Of a stretch of DNA of 64,000 nucleotides, positions 9,193-17,999 are shown piece after piece. Position numbers and translations under genes: made by a program. Source of the stretch: Roseobacter fucihabitans (GTDB lineage: Bacteria > Pseudomonadota > Alphaproteobacteria > Rhodobacterales > Rhodobacteraceae); assembly GCF_014337925.2 (NCBI RefSeq), contig NZ_CP143423.1:2386501-2450500 (forward strand). Reading direction: 5' to 3'. How positions within the stretch are numbered: the first letter of the stretch is position 1; every line of letters begins with the position of its first letter. Under the pieces are notes generated by a model. It did not search any database, was not told where the DNA came from, and worked only from the letters and a program-made list of their open reading frames with translations.

Positions 9193-9233
9193 CGGCCCCC
9201 CACACACCTCCCTCAGGTTGCGGGGGGCGGCCG
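9193..9233 (+). terminator. Possible terminator after the RND operon
   Basis: CGGCC (9193-9197) pairs with GGCCG (9229-9233), with C/G runs stacked inside after a one-base bulge. It lies 37 bases after the permease stop. There is no T-run, so factor-independent termination is uncertain. Confidence 0.4.
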
Positions 9234-9370
9234 ATTTGCGATACCAACGGTGGCATAGCGTCGCACAATGTTACCTTCGTGTCGTAATTTGGAAAGTCAC
9301 AAGCGGACGTTCTGTCAAAAGGGATTATACTTCTCGCCCGGCTTTCCGGTGCGGCAACAAAGGAAAACCA

Positions 9371-10069
9371 ATGTCGGACGAAGACGATATCATCCTGTCA
9401 GAGCTGGACGACGAAGAACTTGTTCAGCAGATGTTCGATGACCTCTATGACGGGCTGCGCGACGAGATCATGGAATCCGTCAATATCTTGCTGGAACGCG
9501 GATGGGAACCCTATGACATTCTGACCAAGGCGCTGGTCGGGGGCATGACCATCGTGGGCGCAGATTTCCGCGACGGTATCCTGTTTGTGCCCGAAGTGCT
9601 GCTGGCGGCCAACGCGATGAAGGGTGGCATGTCCATCCTCAAACCCCTGCTGGCCGAAACCGGCGCGCCGCGTGTCGGCAAGATGGTCATCGGCACCGTC
9701 AAGGGCGACATCCACGACATTGGCAAGAACCTCGTTGGCATGATGATGGAGGGCGCGGGTTTCGAAGTTGTTGATCTGGGGATCAACAATGCGGTCGATG
9801 CCTATCTTGACGCGATGGAAAAAGAAGGTCCCGATATTCTGGGCATGTCCGCTCTGCTGACCACGACGATGCCCTATATGAAGGTCGTGATCGACACGAT
9901 GATCGAACAGGGCATCCGCGATGACTATATCGTACTGGTCGGGGGTGCGCCGCTGAACGAGGAATTCGGCAAGGCCATTGGCGCGGACGCCTATTGCCGG
10001 GATGCTGCGGTCGCCGTGGAAACGGCCAAAGAATGGGTTGCGCGCAAGCACAATCAAAAATCCGCCTGA
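9371..10069 (+). CDS. Methyltransferase cognate corrinoid protein (B12-binding domain of a split methionine synthase)
   Basis: 232 residues from ATG 9371 behind aaagga. The N-terminal four-helix cap (about residues 20-95, including LERGWEPYDILTKALVGGM and FVPEVLLAANAMKGGM) precedes a Rossmann B12-binding domain with the lower-ligand motif D-x-H-x-x-G in TVKGDIHDIGKNLVG, the serine of MSALLTTTMPY, and the GG turn in VLVGGAPLNEE. Such proteins shuttle a methyl group on cobalamin between a donor methyltransferase and an acceptor. With the homocysteine methyltransferase at 3117-4136 and the DUF1638 gene directly after, it fits the cobalamin module of a split MetH. No cobalamin riboswitch was seen upstream. 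Confidence 0.9.
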   Translation: MSDEDDIILSELDDEELVQQMFDDLYDGLRDEIMESVNILLERGWEPYDILTKALVGGMTIVGADFRDGILFVPEVLLAANAMKGGMSILKPLLAETGAPRVGKMVIGTVKGDIHDIGKNLVGMMMEGAGFEVVDLGINNAVDAYLDAMEKEGPDILGMSALLTTTMPYMKVVIDTMIEQGIRDDYIVLVGGAPLNEEFGKAIGADAYCRDAAVAVETAKEWVARKHNQKSA

Positions 10070-10133
10070 CAATGCGGCACCGGTTTCAGGGCCTGTGTCG
10101 TGTCAACGGCGCGGGCTTCTTACGGGGTGGGTG

Positions 10134-10778
10134 ATGCAAAAACTGAGCGATAGCGACCTTACCAGGACCGGGTTGCCGTTGGCGGCGCAAACCGGCAGGG
10201 TCCTGCTGATCGCCTGCGGTGCCTTGGCGCGCGAGATACTCGATCTGCGCAAGGCCAATGGCTGGACCCACCTGGATCTGACTTGCCTGCCCGCCAACTA
10301 TCATCTTTACCCTGAAAAAATCACGCAAGGCGTGCGGGAGGCGGTGACAAAACACCGTGCGGCCTATGATCAGATCTTCGTTGTTTATGCGGATTGCGGC
10401 ACGGGCGGGCTTTTGCAGGCCGCCTGTCGCGAACTTGCGGTAGAGATGATCGCAGGGCCGCACTGCTATTCTTTTTTCGAAGGCAACGCGCGCTTTGCCG
10501 AGCACAGCGACAGCGAAATCACGGCCTTCTACCTGACCGATTTCCTCGTGCGTCAATTTGATGCCTTTGTGGTCAAACCCATGGGGCTTGATCGCCATCC
10601 GCAATTGCGTGACATGTATTTCGGAAACTATGAAAAACTGGTGTATCAGGCGCAAACCGACGATCCGGCGCTGACACAAAAGGCACAGGACTGCGCGGCA
10701 TTTCTGGGCCTCGCCTTTGAACGCCGCCTCACCGGATATGGTGATCTTGCAACAGCATTGGCTGATTTGAAACCCTGA
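10134..10778 (+). CDS. DUF1638 protein, probable partner of the corrinoid methyltransferase
   Basis: 214 residues from the ATG at 10134 behind a G-rich ribosome site; the frame is open further upstream but overlaps the corrinoid gene. It shows the DUF1638 pattern of conserved Cys and His residues: LLIACGALAREI, DLTCLPANYHLYPEKI, VVYADCGTGG and IAGPHCYSFFEGN, ending in the helical RQFDAFVVKPMGLD region. DUF1638 genes are regular neighbours of corrinoid methyltransferases. I recall mutant-fitness work in roseobacters linking a DUF1638 gene to methionine synthesis, but cannot verify this here. A role in cobalamin handling or reactivation is inference; the cysteines suggest a metal or cofactor site. 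Confidence 0.75.
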   Translation: MQKLSDSDLTRTGLPLAAQTGRVLLIACGALAREILDLRKANGWTHLDLTCLPANYHLYPEKITQGVREAVTKHRAAYDQIFVVYADCGTGGLLQAACRELAVEMIAGPHCYSFFEGNARFAEHSDSEITAFYLTDFLVRQFDAFVVKPMGLDRHPQLRDMYFGNYEKLVYQAQTDDPALTQKAQDCAAFLGLAFERRLTGYGDLATALADLKP

Positions 10779-10812
10779 CCTCTCCCAATGAAACCCCGGC
10801 CAGCGGCCTGAG

Positions 10813-10858
10813 AATTTCCGCAAGGAAATTTAAGCTATGGCGTGGCGTCTGTGACGCC
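10813..10858. terminator. Two hairpins between convergent genes
   Basis: Hairpin one: aatttcc (10813-10819) with ggaaatt (10824-10830) and a GCAA tetraloop. Hairpin two: ggcgtc (10844-10849) with gacgcc (10853-10858) and a 3-base loop. They sit between the convergent DUF1638 and sufE stops, as expected of a bidirectional terminator. Confidence 0.55.
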
Positions 10859-10867
10859 TCCTTTGGA

Positions 10868-11275
10868 TCAAGCCGCGGCGGCGACCTGGCGGATGCGTTC
10901 AATCATCGCACGTAAACCATTGGAGCGCTGCGCAGAGAGATGCTCGTTCAGACCAAGCCGTCCCATGGCCGCGCGCGCATCGATCTCCAGAACGTCCTGC
11001 GGCGACAGCCCATTATAGAGTTTTCGCAGCACTGCAATCAGACCGTTCACGATCATCGCGTCGCTCTCCCCGTCAAAATGCAAGGTGTCTTTTTCGATCA
11101 CCGCATGCAACCAGACCTGACTGGCGCAGCCGTCGACCCTGGTGGCCGGCACCTTCAGCGCATCCTCCAGCGGGGGCATCGCCTTGCCCTCCTCAATCAC
11201 CAAACGATACCGGTCTTCCCAATCCTCCAGGAATTCGAAATCTTCTACCAGTTCTTCAAAATCAGCCTGCGCCAT
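10868..11275 (-). CDS. sufE: SufE family cysteine desulfurase activator
   Basis: 135 residues from MAQADFEELVEDFEFLEDWE; a longer frame to 11371 adds an unlikely N terminus. SufE accepts sulfur from SufS on a conserved cysteine and passes it to the Suf scaffold for iron-sulfur cluster assembly. The active cysteine lies in ATRVDGCASQVWLHA (about residue 51), followed by the family's LIAVLRKLYNGLSPQDVLEI helix pair. No other suf genes are nearby, which is common for this stand-alone gene. Confidence 0.92.
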   Translation of the reverse strand: MAQADFEELVEDFEFLEDWEDRYRLVIEEGKAMPPLEDALKVPATRVDGCASQVWLHAVIEKDTLHFDGESDAMIVNGLIAVLRKLYNGLSPQDVLEIDARAAMGRLGLNEHLSAQRSNGLRAMIERIRQVAAAA

Positions 11276-11397
11276 AACGGTCCTCTTATCCTCTGCCTCA
11301 GGTAGGGCTTGCGCGCCGAAAGGTCCAGCAACCTTGACGCTTTTCAACGGGGCGCAGATAAGATAGTTCAATCTTACAAGAACAAACGGCAGGCCCG

Positions 11398-11901
11398 ATG
11401 CGCATTACAATTTCCGCCCTTTTGATGTCCACACTCGTGGTTTCCGGTTGTGCGACCAAGGCCAACCCGTTTAATTGGTTTGCTGGTTCCAGCCGCACGA
11501 CTGTCGCCCCGGCGGCGGAAAACACCAATCCCCTGATTCCGGAACGGACCGGGCTGTTCAAATCAAGCAACGAAGAAGTTGGCTTTCTGGGTCAGCCCAT
11601 GGACAGTGTCAGCAGCGTCGTTATCGAACGGATTGCGGATGGCATCATCATCCGCGTTACGGGCCTGGCCGCGAGACAGGGTTTTTATGCGGTGCAGCTG
11701 ACCCCTGGCAACGCAGAGCAAAAAGCCGTTGACGGCGTGCTAACCTATCGTTTGGAAGGCTTGCAAGGACCCGGCGCGCTCGGGGGTCCGACCGCGAGCC
11801 GGGAGATCATCGTTGCCCGCAAAGTGAGCAATCAAACCCTGCAAGGGACCCGCACCATTCGTGTAGAGGCCCGAAACAACAGCATGACTGCCCGGCGCTG
11901 A
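11398..11901 (+). CDS. Putative lipoprotein of unknown function
   Basis: 167 residues starting at ATG 11398 behind a purine-rich site. The N terminus MRITISALLMSTLVVSGCAT is a lipoprotein signal peptide with lipobox VSGC (Cys18 lipidated). The mature part has a disordered stretch, then a beta-rich region (SVVIERIADGIIIRVTGLAA, QGFYAVQLTP) and a C-terminal strand RTIRVEARNNSMTAR. I do not recognise a domain of known function. It is divergent from sufE and convergent with ribonuclease D; residue 19 is Ala, not Asp, so outer-membrane sorting is likely. Confidence 0.8.
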   Translation: MRITISALLMSTLVVSGCATKANPFNWFAGSSRTTVAPAAENTNPLIPERTGLFKSSNEEVGFLGQPMDSVSSVVIERIADGIIIRVTGLAARQGFYAVQLTPGNAEQKAVDGVLTYRLEGLQGPGALGGPTASREIIVARKVSNQTLQGTRTIRVEARNNSMTARR

Positions 11902-11926
11902 CGCCCGGCAATCGGCCAAAAGACCG

Positions 11927-13087
11927 TTAATCCAGCGCGACAATGCGCACATCGGATCCATCTGCGGTCAGCGCGATTTTTCCTTCACACAGCCGCAAGG
12001 CATCCAGCCCGAAGACCTCCTTGCGCCATCCCGACAAAGCCGGCACATCACGCAGACCGGCGGCAATCGCATCCAGATCAGATGTGGGCGCAATGAGTTT
12101 GGCCGCGACTCCTGCACTTTCCGTCTTGGCCTTGAGCAGAACGCGCAGCAGGTCCGCCAGAGCCGGGTTCACCTGCAATTTGTCGCGCGTGCGGTCCGGT
12201 TGGGGCATCTGATCGGAGGGGCACGCCACGCCAGCGGCGACAGCCTTGAGAATCCCGTCGGCAATATCGCCCCGCCGCGCCTCGCGCAGCAGGAGCCGCG
12301 CACGGCCAAGCTCTTCAAGGGACTTGGGCTTATTGGAGGCCAATTCGACCAAAGCGTCATCCTTATAGACGCGATTACGCGGAATATTGCGCTCCTGTGC
12401 GAAAGTCTCGCGAAACGCGGCCAATTCGCGCACAACCGCCAGAAATTTGGGCGAATTCGTGCGCGTTTTAACCCGCAACCAGGCCTGATCCGGCGTTACG
12501 ATATAGGTATCGGGTGTGGTCAGGACAGTGAGCTCTTCATTGACCCACCGCGCGCGCTCATTACGCGCCAGCTCCTTGGCCAGATATTCATAAATGTCAC
12601 GCAGATGGGTAACATCCGCCAGCGCGTATGTCTTTTGCGCATCCGTCAGCGGACGGCGCGACCAATCCGTAAAACGCGAGGTCTTATCCAGCGGTTGTTT
12701 CGCAATGCGGCGCACCAAGGTTTCATATCCCACCTGCTCACCAAAGCCACAGACCATCGCCGCCACCTGCGTGTCAAAAAGCGGTTCGGGAAAGACCTGC
12801 GCATCCACATAGAAGATTTCCAGATCCTGGCGTGCGGCGTGAAACACCTTGACCACTGAGGTATCCCGGAAAAGCTCATAAAGCGGCTCAAGCGACATAT
12901 TCCCGGACAGCGGATCGACCAGAACCGCATTGCTGTCATCTTTGCCCGGCATCGCCATCTGGATCAGGCAGAGTTTAGAATAATAAGTCCGCTCGCGCAG
13001 GAATTCAGTGTCCAGCGTCACATAATCATGCCCTGCTGCCTCCTTGCAAAAAGCAGCGAGTTCGTCAGTCGTCGTGAGTGTTTTCAT
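11927..13087 (-). CDS. rnd: Ribonuclease D
   Basis: 386 residues, full length. The N-terminal 3'-5' exonuclease has the DEDD catalytic residues: DTEFLRERTYYSKLCLIQ (ExoI), VFHAARQDLEIFYVDA (ExoII) and TYALADVTHLRDIYEYLAKE (ExoIII, Y-x3-D). The C-terminal half contains the HRDC domain (LAVVRELAAFRETFAQERNI and ELASNKPKSLEELGRAR). The enzyme trims 3' ends of tRNA precursors and other structured RNAs. It is a monocistronic neighbour of purM-purN. Confidence 0.95.
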   Translation of the reverse strand: MKTLTTTDELAAFCKEAAGHDYVTLDTEFLRERTYYSKLCLIQMAMPGKDDSNAVLVDPLSGNMSLEPLYELFRDTSVVKVFHAARQDLEIFYVDAQVFPEPLFDTQVAAMVCGFGEQVGYETLVRRIAKQPLDKTSRFTDWSRRPLTDAQKTYALADVTHLRDIYEYLAKELARNERARWVNEELTVLTTPDTYIVTPDQAWLRVKTRTNSPKFLAVVRELAAFRETFAQERNIPRNRVYKDDALVELASNKPKSLEELGRARLLLREARRGDIADGILKAVAAGVACPSDQMPQPDRTRDKLQVNPALADLLRVLLKAKTESAGVAAKLIAPTSDLDAIAAGLRDVPALSGWRKEVFGLDALRLCEGKIALTADGSDVRIVALD

Positions 13088-13179
13088 CAGGGCGTTTCTT
13101 TTCGTTCAGCTATTCATCAACCCGGTCCTAAAATTGTTACACGAGCCCCGCAGGATTGACCAGAACTCTGAACATGGCC

Positions 13180-13773
13180 TCAAGGCAGTTGCACCAATCG
13201 CCGGTCCCCGGCCGCAAAGCGCCGCAAGACCGCCGGGTATAACAGGTGCTCCTGTGCCAGAACCCGTGCGGCAAGGCTTTCGGCCGTATCATCGGGCAAA
13301 ACGGGCACTTCGGCCCGACCCAAAACCGGGCCATCATCCAACAGAGGTGTCACCTCATGCACGGTGCATCCATGCACCCGGTCGCCCGCCGCCAGCGCGC
13401 GCGCGTGGGTGTTTAATCCTTTATATTTCGGCAGTAAAGACGGGTGGATATTGAGCATCCTGCCCCGCCACGGATCAACGAAACCCGCCGTCAATTTACG
13501 CATGAACCCGGCCAGACAGATGATATCGGGCGCGTGATGCGCCAAGGCGCCCGAAATGGCGTTTTCAAATGCGACCCGGTCACCGTCAAAGGGTTGATGC
13601 CGCACCACTTCGCTCGGCACGCCGCGCGCTTCGGCAAGCTCCAACCCGCCTGCTCCAGCGTCATTTGACAGCACCACGCAAGGTCGTGCCGGGTGATCCC
13701 CCGTCATGCTTTCCAGCAGTTTCAACATGTTGGACCCGCCGCCGGAAATTAAGATTGCGACGCGTTTGCTCAC
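13180..13773 (-). CDS. purN: Phosphoribosylglycinamide formyltransferase PurN
   Basis: 197 residues starting with GTG at 13771-13773 ([20 protein letters not shown]). It transfers a formyl group from 10-formyl-THF to GAR, the third step of purine synthesis. Motifs are ISGGGSNM (phosphate loop), [16 protein letters not shown], the signature [20 protein letters not shown] with the catalytic His, and the downstream [15 protein letters not shown]. The GTG overlaps the purM TGA (GTGA arrangement), giving coupled translation. Confidence 0.97.
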   Translation of the reverse strand: MSKRVAILISGGGSNMLKLLESMTGDHPARPCVVLSNDAGAGGLELAEARGVPSEVVRHQPFDGDRVAFENAISGALAHHAPDIICLAGFMRKLTAGFVDPWRGRMLNIHPSLLPKYKGLNTHARALAAGDRVHGCTVHEVTPLLDDGPVLGRAEVPVLPDDTAESLAARVLAQEHLLYPAVLRRFAAGDRRLVQLP

Positions 13774-14816
13774 AAAAGCGAGCCCGTGTAGCGCACCCCC
13801 GCCTGATCGGTGACGCTGCCGATCCGGCTGACGTCTTCGCCGTGCGCGGCCAGCAGAGCGGTCAAAGCATCCGCCTCATTCGGGTCCACCGCGAGGATCA
13901 TGCCCATGCCGCAATTGAAGGTCTTGAGCACTTCCGTCTCCGCCATGCCTCCGGTGCGCGCCATCCAGCTGAAAACCTCCGGCAGCGCCCAGGTGGTCAG
14001 GTCGATCTCGACGCCCGTGCCTTCCGGCAAAACCCGGGGCAGGTTTTCGCTCAGCCCGCCGCCGGTGATATGCGCCAGCGCATGCACGCCCCCGGCCCGG
14101 ATCGCCGCCAAGGTCGGTTTGACATAAAGACGCGTTGGCGTCAGCAAATCCGCTCCCAATGTCGCGTCAGACCATGGGCAATCATCATCCCATGTCAAGC
14201 CGGATAATTCCACAAGCTTGCGCACCAGACTGTAGCCGTTGGAGTGCACCCCGTCCGAGGCCAGCCCCAGCAGCACATCCCCTACAGCCACATCCTTGGG
14301 AAGATCCGCACCGCGTTCCAGCGCGCCCACCGAGAACCCCGCCAGATCGAAATCACCCGCCGGATACATGCCCGGCATTTCCGCCGTTTCACCGCCGATC
14401 AAGGCGCAGCCCGCCCGCTCGCATCCCGTGGCGATACCCTCGATGATCCGCGCTGCTTTTTCCGTTTCAAGCGCGCCGGTTGCGAAATAATCCAGGAAAA
14501 ACAATGGCTCTGCGCCCTGACACACCAGATCGTTGACACACATCGCCACCAGATCAATACCGACACCCTCAACATGTCCGGTATCGATGGCAATGCGCAG
14601 CTTGGTGCCAACACCGTCCGTGGCGCCCACCAGAATGGGATCGCGGTAGCCCGCGTCCCGAAGGTCAAACAGGGCACCAAAGCCGCCCAAACCCGCCATC
14701 ACACCAGACCGATTTGTCCGTTTGGCCGCGGGTTTGATCCGATCCACCAGCGCATTGCCAGCGTCAATGTCCACGCCCGCATCGGCATAGGTGATCCCGT
14801 TTTTGGGCAGTGTCAT
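13770..14816 (-). CDS. purM: Phosphoribosylformylglycinamidine cyclo-ligase PurM
   Basis: 348 residues from [14 protein letters not shown]; an upstream start at 14867 would add 17 atypical residues. It closes the imidazole ring to form AIR using ATP. Visible signatures are [55 protein letters not shown] (ATP and FGAM binding), [11 protein letters not shown] and [15 protein letters not shown]. It forms a two-gene unit with purN, separate from purC-purS-purQ 11 kb away. Confidence 0.97.
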   Translation of the reverse strand: MTLPKNGITYADAGVDIDAGNALVDRIKPAAKRTNRSGVMAGLGGFGALFDLRDAGYRDPILVGATDGVGTKLRIAIDTGHVEGVGIDLVAMCVNDLVCQGAEPLFFLDYFATGALETEKAARIIEGIATGCERAGCALIGGETAEMPGMYPAGDFDLAGFSVGALERGADLPKDVAVGDVLLGLASDGVHSNGYSLVRKLVELSGLTWDDDCPWSDATLGADLLTPTRLYVKPTLAAIRAGGVHALAHITGGGLSENLPRVLPEGTGVEIDLTTWALPEVFSWMARTGGMAETEVLKTFNCGMGMILAVDPNEADALTALLAAHGEDVSRIGSVTDQAGVRYTGSLL

Positions 14817-14905
14817 GTTTCGCTTCTCCGCGCGACCGATTTCCTGTCTGCGGGTTAGAGCATTCATGGCCTGCTTGCAATGTCTGGCAATGGGTGATCC
14901 CCCTC

Positions 14906-14935
14906 TTGACGCGCGCAGCTGTGCGGCTTAGCACA
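14906..14935 (+). promoter_or_regulatory. Possible promoter of tRNA-Met
   Basis: TTGACG at 14906-14911 is a good -35 box. About 17 bases on, a weak -10-like ttagcac lies just before the tRNA at 14946. Only the -35 is convincing. Confidence 0.35.
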
Positions 14936-14945
14936 ATATTATGGC

Positions 14946-15022
14946 GGGCCTGTAGCTCAACTGGTTAGAGCAGAGCGCTCATAACGCTTTGGTTGCGGGT
15001 TCAAGTCCTGCCGGGCCTACCA
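14946..15022 (+). tRNA. tRNA-Met (anticodon CAU), elongator type
   Basis: 77 bases including an encoded CCA. All four arms fold: acceptor GGGCCTG with CGGGCCT, D-stem GCTC/GAGC, anticodon stem GAGCG/CGCTT with loop CTCATAA, and T-stem GCGGG/CCTGC. The first acceptor pair is G-U, whereas relatives usually have G-C. A truncated integrase gene begins its 3' end 23 bases downstream, so this tRNA is probably an old integration site whose 3' end was rebuilt. Confidence 0.97.
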
Positions 15023-15044
15023 AATACTATTTATTATCCTTTTA

Positions 15045-15689
15045 TTATAGGGTGTTAGGTGACTTTTTGACGAACCTTTCAGGGTGGTTCGTCAAGTTTT
15101 GTTCCGTTTTCGTGCCGACTAACCGAGAAATGGCGGTATCAGCCATATCACGACGACCAAACGTCTCACAGTACTTCTGTGCCATGGAAAGCGTTACATG
15201 GTCGCTTACCGCCATGATTTCATGTGGTGTTCCGCTCGCTTCAGCAATACGGCGGCAAATAGCCTTCCGCAGACCATGCGAGGAACATAGTGGCAAGCCA
15301 GCTTTGTCGCACCATTTGCGCATCGATGTACCCAACCCCTTAGGAGAGCGGGCTTTCTTTTGGCCAGTTTCGAGGTAGGTGAACGTAACCGGTCTGGCAG
15401 CCAATGCCGTTGCTAAAGCCGGATGGATTGGTAAGCTGATCAGTACTCCGCTTGGGTTCTTTTTGGTCTTCTGGCGGCGGTACTCGATCCGTCCGTCTTT
15501 TATGTTGGCAGGCCCCAGCTTCACAGCATCAACTTTTGCGGCACCAGTGTAGAGCATTAATGTCATGCAGATATGAGCAGGTGAACCAAGCGGATGAGCC
15601 TCGTAGAAGCGAGCAATCTCACCCTCATCCCACGAATGATAGCCTACGGAAAAAGTTGAAGACGGGGACTCATCACTCCGTGCGAATGG
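15045..15689 (-). pseudogene. Tyrosine recombinase (integrase) remnant, C-terminal part only
   Basis: The catalytic half of a phage-type integrase reads on the minus strand: HSWDEGEIARFYEAHPLG, LMLYTGAAKVDAVKLG (first catalytic-Arg region, the Arg replaced by Ala-Lys), CSSHGLRKAICRRIAE (H-x-x-R box) and a tail with YCETFGRRDMAD around the Tyr. The frame is closed by a TGA just upstream of 15689, and the N-terminal SAM-like domain is absent. Its stop lies 23 bases from the 3' end of tRNA-Met, the usual place for a tRNA-targeting integrase. It is a truncated remnant, cut where unrelated sequence begins. Confidence 0.8.
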
Positions 15690-15702
15690 TCACCCCCCGT
15701 TC

Positions 15703-16629
15703 TTAACATTGTGCGGAAATAAGGGAAAATGGAGTGATGAGCAGCGGCTGGCGATTTTGCACTCGGCACTTTGGCTTATCCGTTGGATGAGCATCATAAG
15801 CGTTCTGAATCAATTCGATCACGAACCGATCGCGATAATCTGTAACGATATTCGCAGCCTGCTCCGCGCTGCTTTCGTAAATCCTATCGAGATAATTTCC
15901 AGCGTCGCCAATGTTCGCCCGAAAGCCTTGGATTTTCTTTTGAGCCAGTCTCTGGATGAAGTCCCAAGAAACCAGTTTCGCGTCCCTTTGGATCAGCATT
16001 TCGCGCACATCATCGCGCCCCAACGTGGGGTTGATCGTTTCACAGGCGTGGGCAAGAAATTTCTTAGCTGCCGTTTTGAAGGTTGCGTTGGTTTTGTATG
16101 CCTCGTCGATCTTTTCACGCAAAGCGATCAAGACGGCGGGCAAATCGGTTTTGAATTGCTCAACGGCCTGCCGGAATTTGGCGATTTCGGGCCGCTCATA
16201 GCTGAAGAACAAGGACAGCAGTTGTTCAAGCCCAGCAATGTCCGTCATATCGCAACGGGTGATTTCATTACGATCCTGCCATAGGACGGCAACGCGGGAA
16301 TCTTCAAAAATTATGTTGTCTTGAGGGTAGCCCGTTCGCAGCTTAGCTTCAATTTCTGCGTCCAAATCATCGTCGGTGTCCTTGGCTTCCCAATACCCCA
16401 AAGGGACGTGCACATCGTACAGAATTGCCCCATCGGGGCGAATGCGTTTCTTGAGGCTGGATTGCATGGGATACTGATTAATGAAGATCAGATTGTCCGA
16501 CTTGGCCCACGACTTAAGCAAGTCTTTGAACGCTTCACTTATGACGCCTTCGGTAAGTGATCCGCTGACCTTACGAATACGATCCAAGTCTGCAAGGTAG
16601 CTGTGATCAGTCGTTGGCTCATTGGTCAC
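15703..16629 (-). pseudogene. Chimeric remnant: N terminus of a type ISP-like restriction-modification protein joined to a GHKL-ATPase fragment
   Basis: The frame is open to 16815; GTG 16629 is the more natural start (VTNEPTTDHSYLADLDRIRK). Residues 1 to about 215 resemble the nuclease-side N terminus of type ISP enzymes: GSLTEGVISEAFKDLLKSW, RPDGAILYDVHVPLGYWEAK (nuclease-like D...E-x-K), and INPTLGRDDVREMLIQ, which in relatives leads into the helicase/methylase part. Instead the frame continues into DFIQRLAQKKIQGFRANIGD and FVIELIQNAYDAHP, the start of a sacsin-like HSP90-type ATPase, and then stops after about 20 unrelated residues. Both genes are broken, and the join is in frame. It reads as deletion debris of a defence island. 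Confidence 0.6.
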
Positions 16630-16813
16630 CCTATCTGCGTCATATCTGTTTAGGAGACCAGTTGTCACCAGTCTAGGGATTAAGGTATTCGTTCTCGATG
16701 CGTCTGGTTTGCCTGACAAAGTTGCGCGCCAGCAAGCTAAAGCACAACCGCGACTTGCATCACACGCCTGTGAACACCACATATAGACTTTGAAATATTC
16801 AAAGGCACAACTC

Positions 16814-17023
16814 ATGGCTTCATTCAGCGGCTTTATCCGTAAATCCCCCGACGCACGTTTGGCATCATTTCTAAATGCAAAAGGGGTTCATGCCCCTGAT
16901 GACTTTAATTGGCAAAGCGAAGGGCGCGGAACTACGCTCGTGAATGATATCAACGGCCTCATTGCAGACTTGGACGAAGCCGCTGCCGCGGCAATGGCGA
17001 TTGTTGCGGGTGTTGTGCGCTGA
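16814..17023 (+). CDS. Small protein of unknown function, probably truncated by the IS91-type element
   Basis: 69 residues from ATG 16814 (MASFSGFIRKSPDARLASFL). It has a short conserved-looking N-terminal part (FLNAKGVHAPDDFNWQSEGR) and a helical, alanine-rich end. No domain is recognised. It ends about 30 bases before the hairpin that begins the IS91-type unit, and the weak C terminus suggests the original gene was longer. It is divergent from the chimeric pseudogene. Confidence 0.4.
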   Translation: MASFSGFIRKSPDARLASFLNAKGVHAPDDFNWQSEGRGTTLVNDINGLIADLDEAAAAAMAIVAGVVR

Positions 17024-17055
17024 CTTTAGCCGTGTGGATTTTGAGATTTAACGAA

Positions 17056-17093
17056 CCTGTCTGACGATTGAGGCTTCTCAATCAACGGACAGG
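17056..17093 (+). promoter_or_regulatory. Hairpin covering the ribosome site of the IS91-type recombinase
   Basis: cctgtc (17056-17061) pairs with gacagg (17088-17093), and inside it gattgag (17066-17072) pairs with ctcaatc (17077-17083). The last bases overlap the aggag ribosome site at 17091-17095, seven bases before the ATG. It may limit translation or form part of the element's terminal structure. Confidence 0.5.
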
Positions 17094-17101
17094 AGTTCCC
17101 C

Positions 17102-17989
17102 ATGACACATGAGAAGATGACCCCGCTTCGGGAGCGGATGATGGAAGACATGCGCATCCACGGGATGGGCGACAAGGCTCAGAAGGCGCACATTCGGGCG
17201 ATCAAACACTTTTCTGGTTTTCTTGGGCGCTCGCCCGATACCGCCACGCCAGATGATCTTCGGGCGTATCAGTTGCATATGACCGATACGGAAGTGACAC
17301 CGCCCACATTCAACGCGCGGATCATGGCGCTGCGGTTCCTGTTCGGTACAACCTGCAACCGTGAAGACATGAAGAAGTACATGCAGTTCCGCACGCAGCC
17401 ACGCAGGCTGCCAACAGTGCTGAGTATCGAAGATGTTTCGGAGCTTCTTGCTGCGGCACCCGGCCCGGGTCTGAAGTATCGGGCGGCGCTAAGTATTTCC
17501 TATGGTGCGGGTCTGCGGGCATCTGAGGTTTGCAATCTCAAGGTCAGCGATATCGATAGTGACCGGATGTTAATCCATGTCGATGAAGGCAAGGGGCGCA
17601 AGGACCGCAAGGTCATGCTGTCACCCGATCTCTTGGACTTGTTGCGTGACTATTGGTGCGAAGCGCGCCCCGAGGGATGGCTCTTTCCGGGCAAGCCGAA
17701 GATCAATCCGGTCACGTCGAGGCAATTGGGTCGGGCGTTCAACTCGGCCAAACATCTGGTTGGTATTTCAAAGCCAGCCACGCTGCATACCTTGCGGCAC
17801 AGCTTTGCCACCCATCTTATGGAGGCTGGAACGGATGTGCGGGTGATTCAGGTCTTACTGGGTCACGCCAAGCTGAGCACGACAGCGCGTTATACCCATG
17901 TTGCGACTAAAACAATCCGGGATACGCCCAGCCCGTTTGAAGCTCTCAAAAGGCTGAACGTACAGACCCGCAAGCGCAGACGGGAATAA
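17102..17989 (+). CDS. Tyrosine recombinase accessory to the IS91-family transposase
   Basis: 295 residues. The N-terminal SAM-like DNA-binding domain (MRIHGMGDKAQKAHIRAIKH, FNARIMALRFLFGTTCN) precedes a complete catalytic domain: Arg in SYGAGLRASEVCNLK, H-x-x-R in LHTLRHSFATHLMEAGTDV, His in LLGHAKLSTTARYTHV and the Tyr nucleophile in the same ARYTHV. It is 10 bases upstream of the transposase gene, and recombinases of this type recur in that position in one IS91 subgroup, where they probably help resolve or integrate the element. All active-site residues are present. Confidence 0.88.
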   Translation: MTHEKMTPLRERMMEDMRIHGMGDKAQKAHIRAIKHFSGFLGRSPDTATPDDLRAYQLHMTDTEVTPPTFNARIMALRFLFGTTCNREDMKKYMQFRTQPRRLPTVLSIEDVSELLAAAPGPGLKYRAALSISYGAGLRASEVCNLKVSDIDSDRMLIHVDEGKGRKDRKVMLSPDLLDLLRDYWCEARPEGWLFPGKPKINPVTSRQLGRAFNSAKHLVGISKPATLHTLRHSFATHLMEAGTDVRVIQVLLGHAKLSTTARYTHVATKTIRDTPSPFEALKRLNVQTRKRRRE

Positions 17990-17999
17990 CCGAGGCCGG

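Noticed and set aside
9157-9370. Cobalamin riboswitch before the corrinoid gene
   Set aside because: No B12-box-like sequence or suitable structure could be seen.
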